Source: Bacillota bacterium
GTDB lineage: Bacteria > Bacillota > Clostridia > Peptostreptococcales > Acidaminobacteraceae
NCBI GenBank assembly: GCA_024636005.1
Contig: JAGXHV010000032.1
Coordinates: 38,201 to 102,200 of the forward strand
DNA: 64,000 bases
Reading direction: 5' to 3'
Part shown: positions 1-9,092 of the stretch, one piece after another
How positions within the stretch are numbered: the first letter of the stretch is position 1
How the letters are laid out: every line of letters starts with the position of its first letter
Translations under genes and position numbers: made by a program
The notes under the pieces: generated by a model
Databases searched by the model: none
Seen by the model: the letters and a program-made list of their open reading frames with translations, nothing else
What the model was told of the DNA's origin: nothing

Positions 1-2
1 AA

Positions 3-614
3 GTGCTTAAGAACCATAAATTACGCTATTCAAAGGAGATCGTTCTGAGTACACTCAGCGAAGTTGGGATTGAAGATGTTGAGATGGTCTATGACATGTA
101 TCCGTTTCAGCTCAGTGGAGGACAAAATCAAAGAATCATGACTGCTCAATGTATCATCAGCAAACCTGATCTGCTGATTGCGGATGAACCAACAAGTTCA
201 ATAGACGCTTCGTTAAGAAAAATAGTACTCGATTTGCTGAAGGAAATTAATAGGAAAACAAACATGTCGGTAATCATTATTACACATGATTTTGATGTTG
301 CCAAATATCTATGTAATAGGTTGATAATCATGTATGGTGGTCTTGTTGTTGAAGAAGGCACTATAGATGAAATCTTCAAAGATCCGTTTCATCCTTACAC
401 AAAGGAATTGATTGTGTGCGCAAGCTCGTTGACTCGTGGAGATGATATCGTCTATACTCTTGAAGGATTTCCACCTACGCCATTTGAATTTGGGAATGAA
501 TGTCCTTTTGCAAATCGATGCAAGGTGAGGTTGCCTGAATGTACGTCAGGAATTCCACGTACTTTAGAGATTGGAAAGAGGAAAGTGCGCTGCATCAGAT
601 TTGAAGAGAGGTGA
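3..614 (+). CDS. Peptide ABC transporter ATP-binding protein, DppD/OppD type (5' end cut by window)
   Basis: Cytoplasmic ATPase of a di/oligopeptide importer. Visible are the ABC signature LSGGQNQR (about residue 37 of the visible part), Walker B LLIADEP, the H-loop THDFD, and the C-terminal oligopeptide-transporter extension with PFHPYTKEL. That extension has the cysteine pattern CPFANRC...C typical of OppD-type subunits. The Walker A motif is missing only because the window begins inside the gene; the GTG at base 3 is not the true start. It is followed after 4 nt by a second ATPase, the usual DppD-DppF pair, so permeases and a substrate-binding protein are expected upstream. The substrate cannot be told from the ATPase. 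Confidence 0.9.
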   Translation: MLKNHKLRYSKEIVLSTLSEVGIEDVEMVYDMYPFQLSGGQNQRIMTAQCIISKPDLLIADEPTSSIDASLRKIVLDLLKEINRKTNMSVIIITHDFDVAKYLCNRLIIMYGGLVVEEGTIDEIFKDPFHPYTKELIVCASSLTRGDDIVYTLEGFPPTPFEFGNECPFANRCKVRLPECTSGIPRTLEIGKRKVRCIRFEER

Positions 615-618
615 TTTA

Positions 619-1401
619 ATGTCTATAATTGCGTTAAAAGTAGAAGGGCTATCCAAACATTTCATAATCAAAAGGAGTGTTTTTTCAAAGAAGATAAAAA
701 TAGATGCAGTCAAGAAAATTAATTTTGTAGTAAAACAGAATGAATCTATGGGTTTGATTGGTGAGAGTGGTTCAGGCAAAACGACCATAGCAAACATGTT
801 GCTCAAACTCATTGATTCTAGTGAGGGGAGCATTGAGCTCTTTGGAGTGGATATTACAAATTTGAATGGGGAAGCAATGAGAGCGCATAGAAAAGACATT
901 CAAATCATCTTTCAATACACCCATGCAGTCTTGGACCCTAAAATGACTATTGAAGAACTGATCAAAGAACCTTTGGTAATCCATCAGATTGTTAAAGAAC
1001 ACGATCTTGATGAAGAAGTGGATAGACTGCTTCAGATGGTGGGCCTTTCCATATTGGAAAGAAAAAAATTCCCATCACAATTGAGTGGAGGACAGAATCA
1101 AAGGATTATAATCGCACGAGCAATAGCCACGAGGGCAAAACTCATCGTTTGTGATGAACCTGTTTCTGCACTCGATGTATCCGTACAGGGCCAGATTTTG
1201 AATCTTTTAGTGAAACTCAAAGAAGAATTGGGACTTACCTATGTATTGATTACTCATGACCTTAGTGTCGTCAAACACATGTGCAATCGCATAGCGGTCA
1301 TGTATCAAGGGGAAATTGTGGAAATTGGAGAAACCGAGAAAGTACTTTCAAATCCTACGAATCCTTACACAAAGAAGTTGATAGCGTCTATTTTAGATTA
1401 A
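619..1401 (+). CDS. Peptide ABC transporter ATP-binding protein, DppF/OppF type
   Basis: Second ATPase of the peptide importer, 260 residues. Walker A GESGSGKTT lies at about residues 48-56, then Q-loop FQYTH, signature LSGGQNQR, Walker B LIVCDEPVSALD, H-loop THDLS and the short C-terminal NPYTKKL motif. The ORF track begins at 571, but the ATG at 619 has the ribosome binding site gagaggtga and starts 4 nt after the preceding stop, so translation is probably coupled. The protein is at the short end for OppF (usually about 300 or more) because it lacks the long C-terminal tail seen on its partner. Confidence 0.9.
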   Translation: MSIIALKVEGLSKHFIIKRSVFSKKIKIDAVKKINFVVKQNESMGLIGESGSGKTTIANMLLKLIDSSEGSIELFGVDITNLNGEAMRAHRKDIQIIFQYTHAVLDPKMTIEELIKEPLVIHQIVKEHDLDEEVDRLLQMVGLSILERKKFPSQLSGGQNQRIIIARAIATRAKLIVCDEPVSALDVSVQGQILNLLVKLKEELGLTYVLITHDLSVVKHMCNRIAVMYQGEIVEIGETEKVLSNPTNPYTKKLIASILD

Positions 1402-1424
1402 AAATGAAAAGGAAGGTGGAAGCA

Positions 1425-2627
1425 ATGGCAATCAAAAATATATCCATTATCGGTATGGGAGCACTTGGCATTCTCTTCGGCCAGCATTTTACTGAGATAA
1501 TGGGAAATCAATCCGTTGCATTTGTTGCGAATGAAAGAAGAATCGAAAAATTTAAGCAAACAAGAGTAAATTGTAATGGTAAAGAGTGTGACTTCAGGAT
1601 GGCATCCGACAGGCTAGAAGATAAGCCTGCAGATTTAGTAATCTTCGCAGTAAAATCCACTGCTCTGGAAGAAGCACTGGAAACTGCAAAACATCAGATT
1701 GGCAAGGATACGATAATCATATCGCTATTAAACGGTATTTCAAGTGAACAAATCATCGGAGCCAGATATGGAATGGAAAAAATTATCCACTGCGTAGCAC
1801 TTGGAATGGATGCAGTCAAGACGGACAATGACCTCACCTATACCAAAATGGGTCAACTGTGTGTGGGCATTTTACCGGATGAAACCGATAAATCCAATCA
1901 ACTGAACGCACTTTGTGAGTTCTTTGATGAAGTTAAACTTCCATACACCAAAGAAGATGATATCCTACACAGATTATGGAGCAAGTTCATGCTCAATGTC
2001 GGCGTGAATCAGGCAGTCATGGTCTACGAAGGTACATATGAGACGATTCAAAAACCTGGGGAAGCCAGAGAAGTGATGATCGGGGCCATGCGTGAAGTGA
2101 TGGAACTCGCTCATTATGAGGGGGTAAATCTTACCATTGATGATCTTAAGGCTTACGTTGATTTGATGGGTACGCTTTCACCAGAAGGGATGCCATCCAT
2201 GCGTCAGGATGGTCTTGCATCAAGAAAATCCGAAGTGGAATTGTTTTCTGGGACAGTTTTGAGACTCGCGGAAAAACATAATTTGACGCTTCCAATCAAC
2301 GCAATGCTTTATGAAAAGATTCGCGATATGGAAAGAGGCAAAGTTGTACAGTCAGGATTTTTTGATGCTTCAGAAAACCATCTGGATGATGTGCTTGCTG
2401 AGCTTAAGGCACATTCTGATCATGACGACAAAATAATCAGAAGCATAATACAGTATGAGATTGAAAAGTCTTATTCGGTGGATGCAAAAATAAAAATCAT
2501 CCAGTGTTTTGACCAAATAGATCCAACTCCTGATCTGAAATTAGAAATGACCCAATTTGTCAGAGCAAATGCCAATCATCCCAACAGCAAAGTCAGACGA
2601 GAAGCGAGAATATATTTGAATGGATAG
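1425..2627 (+). CDS. Ketopantoate reductase-family (ApbA/PanE-like) oxidoreductase with C-terminal extension
   Basis: NAD(P)-dependent 2-oxoacid reductase of the ApbA/PanE family. The N-terminal Rossmann motif GMGALGILFG (from about residue 9) and the substrate-domain region LWSKFMLNVGVNQ and RKSEVELFSGTVL are clear. The start at 1425 follows ggaaggtgg; the longer ORF from 1281 overlaps the ATPase gene and was discarded. Family members are about 300 residues. This one is 400, with about 95 extra C-terminal residues rich in charged, probably helical sequence ending NSKVRREARIYL, which I do not recognise. It lies 23 nt behind a peptide transporter operon and away from any pan genes, so it may act on a different 2-oxoacid. 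A strong terminator follows. Confidence 0.8.
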   Translation: MAIKNISIIGMGALGILFGQHFTEIMGNQSVAFVANERRIEKFKQTRVNCNGKECDFRMASDRLEDKPADLVIFAVKSTALEEALETAKHQIGKDTIIISLLNGISSEQIIGARYGMEKIIHCVALGMDAVKTDNDLTYTKMGQLCVGILPDETDKSNQLNALCEFFDEVKLPYTKEDDILHRLWSKFMLNVGVNQAVMVYEGTYETIQKPGEAREVMIGAMREVMELAHYEGVNLTIDDLKAYVDLMGTLSPEGMPSMRQDGLASRKSEVELFSGTVLRLAEKHNLTLPINAMLYEKIRDMERGKVVQSGFFDASENHLDDVLAELKAHSDHDDKIIRSIIQYEIEKSYSVDAKIKIIQCFDQIDPTPDLKLEMTQFVRANANHPNSKVRREARIYLNG

Positions 2628-2630
2628 ATA

Positions 2631-2675
2631 AAACCCCTGGATGATGCCGATGTGGCATACTTCAGGGGTTTTTTT
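2631..2675 (+). terminator. Rho-independent terminator
   Basis: AAACCCCTG pairs with CAGGGGTTT around an inner ATGCC/GGCAT hairpin and ends in seven T. It sits between convergent genes and can serve both strands. Confidence 0.85.
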
Positions 2676-2677
2676 AA

Positions 2678-3694
2678 TTAATCATATAATGCTGAAAGGT
2701 TATTCTCTTCTGCCAGAGTGGTGACTATGGTGTAGATAATTACTGACGCCAAACTTGACGTGACTTGGTCATGGTCGAAGCGTGGTGAGACTTCAGCAAT
2801 ATCAAAACTCATTAGTTTCCCTGATTTGATGATGTGCTTGATAAGTTTGAGCACCTTTTCCGGGTGAAGTCCAAGAGGCTGCGCAGCACTTACACCTGGA
2901 GCATAAGAAGAAGAAATCACATCCGCGCATAGGGTGAGATAAATGCTGTCATTTTTTTTGATGAAGTGGTCCAGTCGCTCTAGAATTCCCCAGATGTCGG
3001 CACCATCGATGTCTTTTGCAAGCATATAATCCACGCCAAGTTGATGAGCGGTTTTGAATAAGTCAATTGTATTGCCGCTTTTTTGTATACCGACACATAA
3101 ATAGCGGAATGGATAATTGTTTTGTGAAGAATAGTCCGCAATTTGTCTGAACATTGTTCCAGAGGAGCCACCATTTGGATATGGCCTAAGGTCGAAGTGT
3201 GCATCAAAATTAATGATGCCTAGCGCATTTTGACTGCTATTTTGAGTCATATGACGGTGTAGTCCATGATAATGACCGAGTGCTACTTCATGACCTCCGC
3301 CAAGAACAATTGGAAAGAGACCGAGTTCAAGAATCAGATTGATAGCGTTTGAAAGTGTCGCCTCTGCGCTTTCCAGATCCTCATCTATCGGACGGATATT
3401 TCCCGCATCATAGAGTTTCAGTCCTTGATCAAAAGAACAGGGTCTGTTCATGAGTTCTCGTCTAATGCTCTCAGGACTGTTTTCAGCGCCGATACGACCG
3501 TTGTTACGCTTTACACCTACATCGCTGCAAAAACCAAGAAATGCAATTCCGAATTTATGATTCAAGTCTTCTTTCCTGATTTCTCTCAGGTCGATGGTTT
3601 GCACCCACTGATGCCACCTAAAGGCATCAAAATTGTCTTCGCTGTCGATTCGACCTTTCCAATAATCAGATGGAATAGGACTGTATTCTTTCAT
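2678..3694 (-). CDS. hutG: Formimidoylglutamase-like ureohydrolase (arginase/agmatinase superfamily)
   Basis: Mn-dependent amidinohydrolase-fold protein of 338 residues. The motifs GGGHEVALGH and NFDAHFDLR give the usual metal ligands. The third motif reads LCADVISSSYAPGVS, where arginases have S-x-D-x-D: the second Asp is kept but the first is Cys. The pattern DAHFDLR with a following Ser-Gly-Thr and FRQ resembles formimidoylglutamase (histidine degradation) more than arginase or agmatinase. No other hut genes are in the window, so the substrate is an inference. The start has aaggag at good spacing. It is transcribed alone, convergent with the reductase and divergent from the radical SAM operon. 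Confidence 0.7.
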   Translation of the reverse strand: MKEYSPIPSDYWKGRIDSEDNFDAFRWHQWVQTIDLREIRKEDLNHKFGIAFLGFCSDVGVKRNNGRIGAENSPESIRRELMNRPCSFDQGLKLYDAGNIRPIDEDLESAEATLSNAINLILELGLFPIVLGGGHEVALGHYHGLHRHMTQNSSQNALGIINFDAHFDLRPYPNGGSSGTMFRQIADYSSQNNYPFRYLCVGIQKSGNTIDLFKTAHQLGVDYMLAKDIDGADIWGILERLDHFIKKNDSIYLTLCADVISSSYAPGVSAAQPLGLHPEKVLKLIKHIIKSGKLMSFDIAEVSPRFDHDQVTSSLASVIIYTIVTTLAEENNLSALYD

Positions 3695-3833
3695 AGGATC
3701 ACGCTCCTTGACTTATATTAGTGATTGTTGAGGACATTATATCAGAATAGAGTGGTTTTATCGTCTATTTGAACGAAACTCAAATAATATTATGGTAAAA
3801 TGGTTTAAGAATCATTATAGAAAAGGGTGACCC

Positions 3834-4907
3834 ATGGAATGGAAACAATGTTTGACCGCTTTTGAGAAGTCGGTATATATCAAATTCATAAAAACACTTT
3901 ATAAGGATGATCCATTTTATGTGGACTATTCAACACCGATACTTATTGAGATCTTCGCTGAAAAATCACCGTTTTCCAGAAATTTGTGGTACGAATCCTA
4001 CTTAATTATGCACTCTGGCGAATTGGTGGGAGTTTTGACATATCTGATCCATAAACATTATTGTGATGTGCTCCAAATCGCATTTTTGGAGTTTCTCGAT
4101 ATCGACGGATTACCACAGTTGATTCTAGATCATGCGGGTCTGATCGCAAAAGATAAAGGCGTCAAGGAAATCGTGATCGGATTAAATGGTCACGTCAATT
4201 ATGGTCTGGGATTATCAGTGGAACAATCCCATCGCCCAACATTTGGCTCTGTTTATACAAAAGCTTATTACAGCAAACATTTCAAGGAGCTTGGCCTAGA
4301 AGAAACGAGGCTGGTCTCTTTTCAGTATCCTTGGGAAACGAAAGAATTTCCCATGTCGATGGAAAAGAAAAATAGATTTTACGAGAGATTCAATTTTCGA
4401 ATCATGCGGAAAGAAACTTTTGATCGTGATATTGAGATTTATACTGCTCTTAACAACAAATGCTTCGGGGAACACCCATTTTATTTCCCGAGAACAGTTG
4501 AAGAAGATCGATTCTTATTCAAGGATCTGAAATATTTCATGGAGAAAGGCAGTTTGATTTTTGCTGAAGACGATGGAAAACCCATAGGTTTTTTACTTTG
4601 GTATCCTGATTGGGGTGAGATTATGCACCGGGGTGAGACGCTTTCGGTCATTACTTTCATCAGAAAGATTTTTTTCGGTAAAAAAGTGAAGGGCTTTAAG
4701 ATCGTTGAATGGGCTGTTCTACCTGAATATAGAAGAAAAGGGGTTCCAGTCGGTTTGTTGGCTCACTGTTTTGAAATGGTTAAAGACAGACAATTCACAA
4801 AGTGTACAACGAGCTGGATTGTTGAGGCCAATAAGGATTCAAGCGGATTTGGAGACAAATGGGCTGAGCCTTATGAGCACTATGCAGTTTACACATTGAA
4901 ACTATAA
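3834..4907 (+). CDS. GNAT-fold acyltransferase-like protein, first gene of the radical SAM operon
   Basis: 357-residue protein with a GNAT-like C-terminal half: EWAVLPEYRRKG near residue 300 matches the acyl-CoA pyrophosphate-binding strand-loop region. The N-terminal part (TLYKDDPFYV and following) resembles the other large acyltransferase-like protein in this window at 44712 (QLYKNNPYYVP), so the two belong to the same loose family. The ATG follows aaagggtga. It opens an operon running unbroken to 11772, in which it is followed by a second acyltransferase-like gene, a methyltransferase and four radical SAM proteins. The acyl donor and acceptor are unknown; a role in acylating the product of the cluster is inference. 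Confidence 0.7.
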   Translation: MEWKQCLTAFEKSVYIKFIKTLYKDDPFYVDYSTPILIEIFAEKSPFSRNLWYESYLIMHSGELVGVLTYLIHKHYCDVLQIAFLEFLDIDGLPQLILDHAGLIAKDKGVKEIVIGLNGHVNYGLGLSVEQSHRPTFGSVYTKAYYSKHFKELGLEETRLVSFQYPWETKEFPMSMEKKNRFYERFNFRIMRKETFDRDIEIYTALNNKCFGEHPFYFPRTVEEDRFLFKDLKYFMEKGSLIFAEDDGKPIGFLLWYPDWGEIMHRGETLSVITFIRKIFFGKKVKGFKIVEWAVLPEYRRKGVPVGLLAHCFEMVKDRQFTKCTTSWIVEANKDSSGFGDKWAEPYEHYAVYTLKL

Positions 4908-4922
4908 ATGAGGACAATGATT

Positions 4923-5846
4923 ATGATGAACCCGTTTCTGAAAGAAGAGCTATGGCCTGTACTGGAAAAAACCCACGATGGTGAGTGTGAAAGACACGTC
5001 ACAGGTAGTGCTGTATTCACCACTTATTACACCAAACTCAATCTGCTGTCTTTTCAGAAGGGAAAGATTCAAAAAAGAGTAAGGATCTTAGGACTACCAC
5101 CTTCCATATCGCTTGGAGGTTTTGAGGTGGAGAACGGACAAGGACTTGATGAAATCCAGGAGTGGTTGACTGACCAAAACGGACATACCCTCGTGATTAA
5201 TTCAGAGGATCCCCTCGCAGGTAATTTCTCTTGCGTTCCGACTTTGCCCTCAGTGATCGTCGATAATAGATTTGAGAGTTTTGACCATTATTTGAATGAG
5301 CTCAGATCGCATTACAGATATAGGGCAATCAAAGCCATGAAAAAATTTGAAGGCATTGTTCAAAAGCAAAATGAACCTTTTGATAGGGCACTTTATGATT
5401 TGTATGACGCTGTATTTCAAAACTCCGATTATCCTCTTGCAAAGAACGATATGATTTTTTTTGAGCAGTTCCCAGGAACAATCGAGCAATTTTATTTTGG
5501 AGACACACCCCTTGGATTCTGTCAGTATTATATTGCTGAGGACACACTCTATTTCATGTTTTGTGGAATCAATTATAAATTGCTGAAAACTTATGACACA
5601 TATTTGAATATGCTTTTGGTCATCATTCGAAGGGGAATAGAGGCAGGTGTCAAAAGGATTGATCTTGGTCAAACCACAGAGACCATCAAACAAAAGCTTG
5701 GTGGAACATTGAAGCCACTGTATATATGCCATTATCACAAGAATCCGTTGACCAGAAGACTTATGAAAAATGTCATGCCGCTACTGGGATACACTGCACC
5801 GAAGGTTCAATATCATATCTTTAAAAATAATGGGGATCAATCATGA
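4923..5846 (+). CDS. FemAB/GNAT-like acyltransferase (Acetyltransf_6 type)
   Basis: About 307 residues. The central section with LRSHYRYRAIKAMKKFE and the C-terminal GINYKLLKTYDTYLNML, RIDLGQTTETIKQKLGG pattern is typical of the FemAB-like GNAT group (peptidoglycan/PEP-CTERM-type acyltransferases, Acetyltransf_6), which transfer aminoacyl or acyl groups. The ORF opens at 4908 directly after the previous stop, but that ATG has no ribosome binding site. The ATG at 4923 (or 4926) has gagga 8 nt upstream, so I chose 4923. The 3' end overlaps the methyltransferase gene by ATGA. Exact substrate unknown. Confidence 0.7.
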   Translation: MMNPFLKEELWPVLEKTHDGECERHVTGSAVFTTYYTKLNLLSFQKGKIQKRVRILGLPPSISLGGFEVENGQGLDEIQEWLTDQNGHTLVINSEDPLAGNFSCVPTLPSVIVDNRFESFDHYLNELRSHYRYRAIKAMKKFEGIVQKQNEPFDRALYDLYDAVFQNSDYPLAKNDMIFFEQFPGTIEQFYFGDTPLGFCQYYIAEDTLYFMFCGINYKLLKTYDTYLNMLLVIIRRGIEAGVKRIDLGQTTETIKQKLGGTLKPLYICHYHKNPLTRRLMKNVMPLLGYTAPKVQYHIFKNNGDQS

Positions 5847-6439
5847 GTATTTGGAATTTGTATGAAAAGACATATGAAAAACTTTGGGTTCAGCATATAT
5901 CTCTTAGACCGACCAGAAAAGCGGTGATCAGAGCACTCTCTAGTTTACATTTGCCAGAGAACACGCTGCTTGATATGAGTTGTGGTACGGGTCAGTTGCT
6001 TGATGATCTAAAAAGAGATTTGCCTGAAATTAAATGTATGGGTGTGGAACCGTCATTAATGAGACGCGCTGCGGCCTCCAAAGGTCATAAAATTCTTGAG
6101 AGCAATGTAGAGCATTTTGAATCCACTGAAAAATTTGGATGTATCGTGTGCACTCACGCATTTCCATACTTCTCGGATCAGCAAGACGCCATTTCCAGAT
6201 TTTCAGAGCATACGCTTCCTGGTGGATATCTGATTATCGCTCATGCTGAGACAAAAACAATATATGATCTACTCATGCTAAAGATTGTGAAACTAACAAC
6301 TTCAAAAGCGAATTATCCGGCACCTTCAAAGATGAAAGAGCTTTTGGAACCTTATTATAAAATATGTGACGTGGTAGAAATCAATGCTTGGTACGTCCCA
6401 AGCATCACAATGTATGTCGCGCGAAAAGGTGAATTATGA
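5843..6439 (+). CDS. Class I SAM-dependent methyltransferase (small)
   Basis: 198-residue Rossmann-fold methyltransferase. Motif I LLDMSCGTGQLL begins near residue 41 and motif II acidic position is in MGVEPS. The middle VCTHAFPYFSD and GGYLIIAHAE match motifs IV-VI of UbiE/Methyltransf_11-type enzymes. It lies between the two acyltransferases and the radical SAM genes and overlaps both neighbours by ATGA, so it is translationally coupled. Because the downstream enzymes carry B12/SAM machinery for difficult carbon methylations, this one more likely does a conventional O-, N- or C-methylation in the same pathway (inference). Confidence 0.8.
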   Translation: MSIWNLYEKTYEKLWVQHISLRPTRKAVIRALSSLHLPENTLLDMSCGTGQLLDDLKRDLPEIKCMGVEPSLMRRAAASKGHKILESNVEHFESTEKFGCIVCTHAFPYFSDQQDAISRFSEHTLPGGYLIIAHAETKTIYDLLMLKIVKLTTSKANYPAPSKMKELLEPYYKICDVVEINAWYVPSITMYVARKGEL

Positions 6440-7764
6440 AAATCGTACTATTGCGCCCAAAACCAGATTCAGAAACCATTGGACTCCAGCATGTCATGAT
6501 CTGTGAGCCGCTTGAACTTGAGTATGTAGGCGCAGTTCTTGAAAAAGATCACCAAGTGGTGCTCTATGATATGATTCTTGAAAAAAAGACTATTGAAGAA
6601 ATCATCGCTATTGAGATGCCCGACATGGTTTGCATGACCGGTTACATTTCTCATGTGAATATCCTGATGGATTACAGCAGTAGGATCAAACTGATCAATG
6701 ATAGGATATTGACTGTGGTCGGGGGCGTTCATGCAGAGGTCATTCCTGAGGATTTTGAAAAAGGTTCGTTTGATTACATCATTTCCGCCAATCCGCTGGA
6801 TCATATCGTATCCATTGCAAATGGCACCGTTTATCCAAGAATCATCAAAGCTGTGAAATCGAGAACATTTGAGTACTCGCATCCTGCAAGACATCTTGTA
6901 GACCGTTACAGAAAAGACTACTATTACATGTTTCACAATCCGTGCAGCCTCATCAAGACCTCTTATGGTTGTCCATACAATTGTTCGTTTTGCTTTTGCA
7001 AGGCCATCACGGACGGGAAATATTTCACAAGGCGAGTTGAAGATGTGATTGAGGAACTAAAAACGATTGATGATGAAGAAATCTATATTGTGGATGATGA
7101 CTTCCTTTATGATGAGAAGCGGTTGACAGCTTTTTGCGATGCTGTTGAGGCACATCAGATCCACAAAAAATACTTAGTATACGGTAGAGCGGATTTCATT
7201 GCGGAACATCCGGAAATGATGAAAAGACTTAAAGGTGTCGGTCTTCGTGCGGTGATTGTTGGGCTGGAATCTTATTCGAATAAAGATCTTGACAGCTATA
7301 ATAAGAACAGTCAAATAGGTGCGAGCATCGCTTGCATAGAATTGCTCAATGCAATGGATATTGAATGCTATGGGACGTTTATCATTGGACTGGACTGGAG
7401 AAAATCAGATTTTAAATCACTTAGACACTTCATTGTTCAGACAGGGATCCAGTTTGTGAATCTTCAGCCACTTACACCAATGCCGGGAACCAGTTTGTAT
7501 GAAAGTACTAAGAAAGATTGGATTGTCAAAATGGATGATTTTGCCAAATGGGATATGGCTCATCTGGTGCTTCAGCCTGAACACCTATCCATAAGGCGAT
7601 ATTATTTTGAAATCGTCAAACTCTATTATAGAGTGACTCTAAGACCTACAATGGTCATCAGAGCGCTTAAAAAATATCCATTCAAGGAAAACATCAAACT
7701 AACCATCGGCGCAAACAGAGTGATGTGGCAGTATATCAAAAGAATAATAAAGGGGCAACCATGA
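6436..7764 (+). CDS. B12-binding domain radical SAM protein (paralogue A)
   Basis: 442 residues. The N-terminal third is a cobalamin-binding Rossmann domain (PDMVCMTGYISHVN, TVVGGVHAE). It lacks the D-x-H-x-x-G histidine ligand, as is usual for B12 radical SAM enzymes. The radical SAM cluster motif is CPYNCSFCFC (CxxxCxxC) near residue 180, followed by the aspartate-rich strand IVDDDFL and a TIM-barrel half with YGRADFIAEHPEMM. A C-terminal helical tail of about 90 residues follows the LTPMPGT motif. It is closely related to the genes at 9093 and 10468. Such enzymes methylate or rearrange unactivated carbons; the substrate here is unknown. ATGA overlaps link it to both neighbours. Confidence 0.88.
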   Translation: MKIVLLRPKPDSETIGLQHVMICEPLELEYVGAVLEKDHQVVLYDMILEKKTIEEIIAIEMPDMVCMTGYISHVNILMDYSSRIKLINDRILTVVGGVHAEVIPEDFEKGSFDYIISANPLDHIVSIANGTVYPRIIKAVKSRTFEYSHPARHLVDRYRKDYYYMFHNPCSLIKTSYGCPYNCSFCFCKAITDGKYFTRRVEDVIEELKTIDDEEIYIVDDDFLYDEKRLTAFCDAVEAHQIHKKYLVYGRADFIAEHPEMMKRLKGVGLRAVIVGLESYSNKDLDSYNKNSQIGASIACIELLNAMDIECYGTFIIGLDWRKSDFKSLRHFIVQTGIQFVNLQPLTPMPGTSLYESTKKDWIVKMDDFAKWDMAHLVLQPEHLSIRRYYFEIVKLYYRVTLRPTMVIRALKKYPFKENIKLTIGANRVMWQYIKRIIKGQP

Positions 7765-9080
7765 AAAAGAAAATCTTATTGATTCAACCCTCTCCTTATG
7801 CACCGGATGGCAATGTAATCAAGAAAAAAAGGCTTCATTTCGTTGGTCTATCACTTCCGCTTATCGCAGCATTGACGCCGGACAACTATGAAGTAGAGCT
7901 CATATATGAAACCATAGAAGAAATTCCATGGCACACGGAAGCTGAAATCATAGGTATATCCTCCATGGGACACGGTGTGCATAGAACCATCGACATCGCA
8001 AAAGGCTTTAAGGCTCTTGGTAAAACAGTGGTTCTAGGGGGTTATATGGTCAGTCTTTTGCCTGAAGAGGGGCTTAAATACGCAGATGCGGTGTTTGTTG
8101 GTGATGTGGAGACTTCATGGGGAATCTTCCTAAGTGATTATGAGACAGGTTTGATCAAGACAGTTTATGATATGCCGCTTACCGAGTATTCTCCACCTTT
8201 ACCGCGCTATGAACTGATTGCACATAAGAAAATTGGGAGTTTTCTACCTGTGCAAGCCGGCAGAGGTTGCGTGAACCATTGTTCTTTTTGCTCGGTGGCA
8301 TGCCTCTATCAAGGGCGCTATTTAAAAAGACCTGTTGATGAGGTCATGAGAGATATAAAAGAAGTCAGGAGACTGGGGTACAAACAGTTTTTACTGCTCG
8401 ATGACAATATTTTTTCAGACCGAGTTTATACGAAGGCACTGTGCGAGGCGATTAAACCTTTGAAGATGAAGTGGATGACGCAATGCACTGTGACCATAGG
8501 AGACGATGTGGAGCTGCTCAGGCTCATAAAGGACAGCGGGTGTATCGCACTCTCTTTTGGTCTCGAGAGCATTACACAGAGCAGCCTGGACGGCATGGAT
8601 AAGCCTTGGGCCAAAGTCAGTGAATATGAGAGGTTGATCAAGGCAGTCAGAGATGAGGGGATTCAGGTTTCGACAGAGATGGTGGTCGGGGCAGATGGTG
8701 ACACACTCGAATCCATTAAAAACACAGCCAAATTCATCAATGACCTTAAGATTGCAGTGCCTCGTTTTTATATTTTGACACCGATCCCTGGAACACTTTT
8801 TTTTCATCAGATGAGCGATGAAAATCGAATTTACAATAAGGACATCTATTCATATAATGGGGCTGAGGCTGTTCATATCCCCAAAAACATGTCTCCTGAG
8901 GAACTTACAGATGCATACTGGGCGCTTTATAAGGAGGTTTTCAGTTATAAGAACATCATAAAGCGGACGGTTTTTCAAAAAGGATTTTTCGTGAATCCAC
9001 TTTTGTCAGTTTTTTATCTGTACATCAATCTTTATTATAGGCATCAGATCTTTAGGGGAATCACCCCGAATATAATTTAA
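7761..9080 (+). CDS. B12-binding domain radical SAM protein (divergent type)
   Basis: 439 residues, translated from the ATG at 7761 after aaagggg; the track start at 7725 lies inside the previous gene. The N-terminal B12-type domain has IIGISSMGHGV and VVLGGYMVSLLPEEG. The radical SAM motif CVNHCSFCSV is near residue 175, followed by RYLKRPVDEVMRDI and LLLDDNIF, then FGLES and PIPGT. These are the hallmarks of the large BchE/P-methylase/hopanoid-enzyme group. It is clearly more distant from the other three radical SAM proteins of the operon than they are from one another, so it probably performs a different step. The tail (YLYINLYYRHQIF) is short and aromatic, possibly membrane- or lipid-facing (inference). 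Confidence 0.87.
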   Translation: MKKKILLIQPSPYAPDGNVIKKKRLHFVGLSLPLIAALTPDNYEVELIYETIEEIPWHTEAEIIGISSMGHGVHRTIDIAKGFKALGKTVVLGGYMVSLLPEEGLKYADAVFVGDVETSWGIFLSDYETGLIKTVYDMPLTEYSPPLPRYELIAHKKIGSFLPVQAGRGCVNHCSFCSVACLYQGRYLKRPVDEVMRDIKEVRRLGYKQFLLLDDNIFSDRVYTKALCEAIKPLKMKWMTQCTVTIGDDVELLRLIKDSGCIALSFGLESITQSSLDGMDKPWAKVSEYERLIKAVRDEGIQVSTEMVVGADGDTLESIKNTAKFINDLKIAVPRFYILTPIPGTLFFHQMSDENRIYNKDIYSYNGAEAVHIPKNMSPEELTDAYWALYKEVFSYKNIIKRTVFQKGFFVNPLLSVFYLYINLYYRHQIFRGITPNII

Positions 9081-9092
9081 TGAGGAGCGGAC

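Noticed and set aside
3695-3833. Cobalamin riboswitch before the B12-radical SAM operon
   Set aside because: The gap is only 139 bp, part of which must serve the divergent gene, and no B12-box-like sequence was seen.
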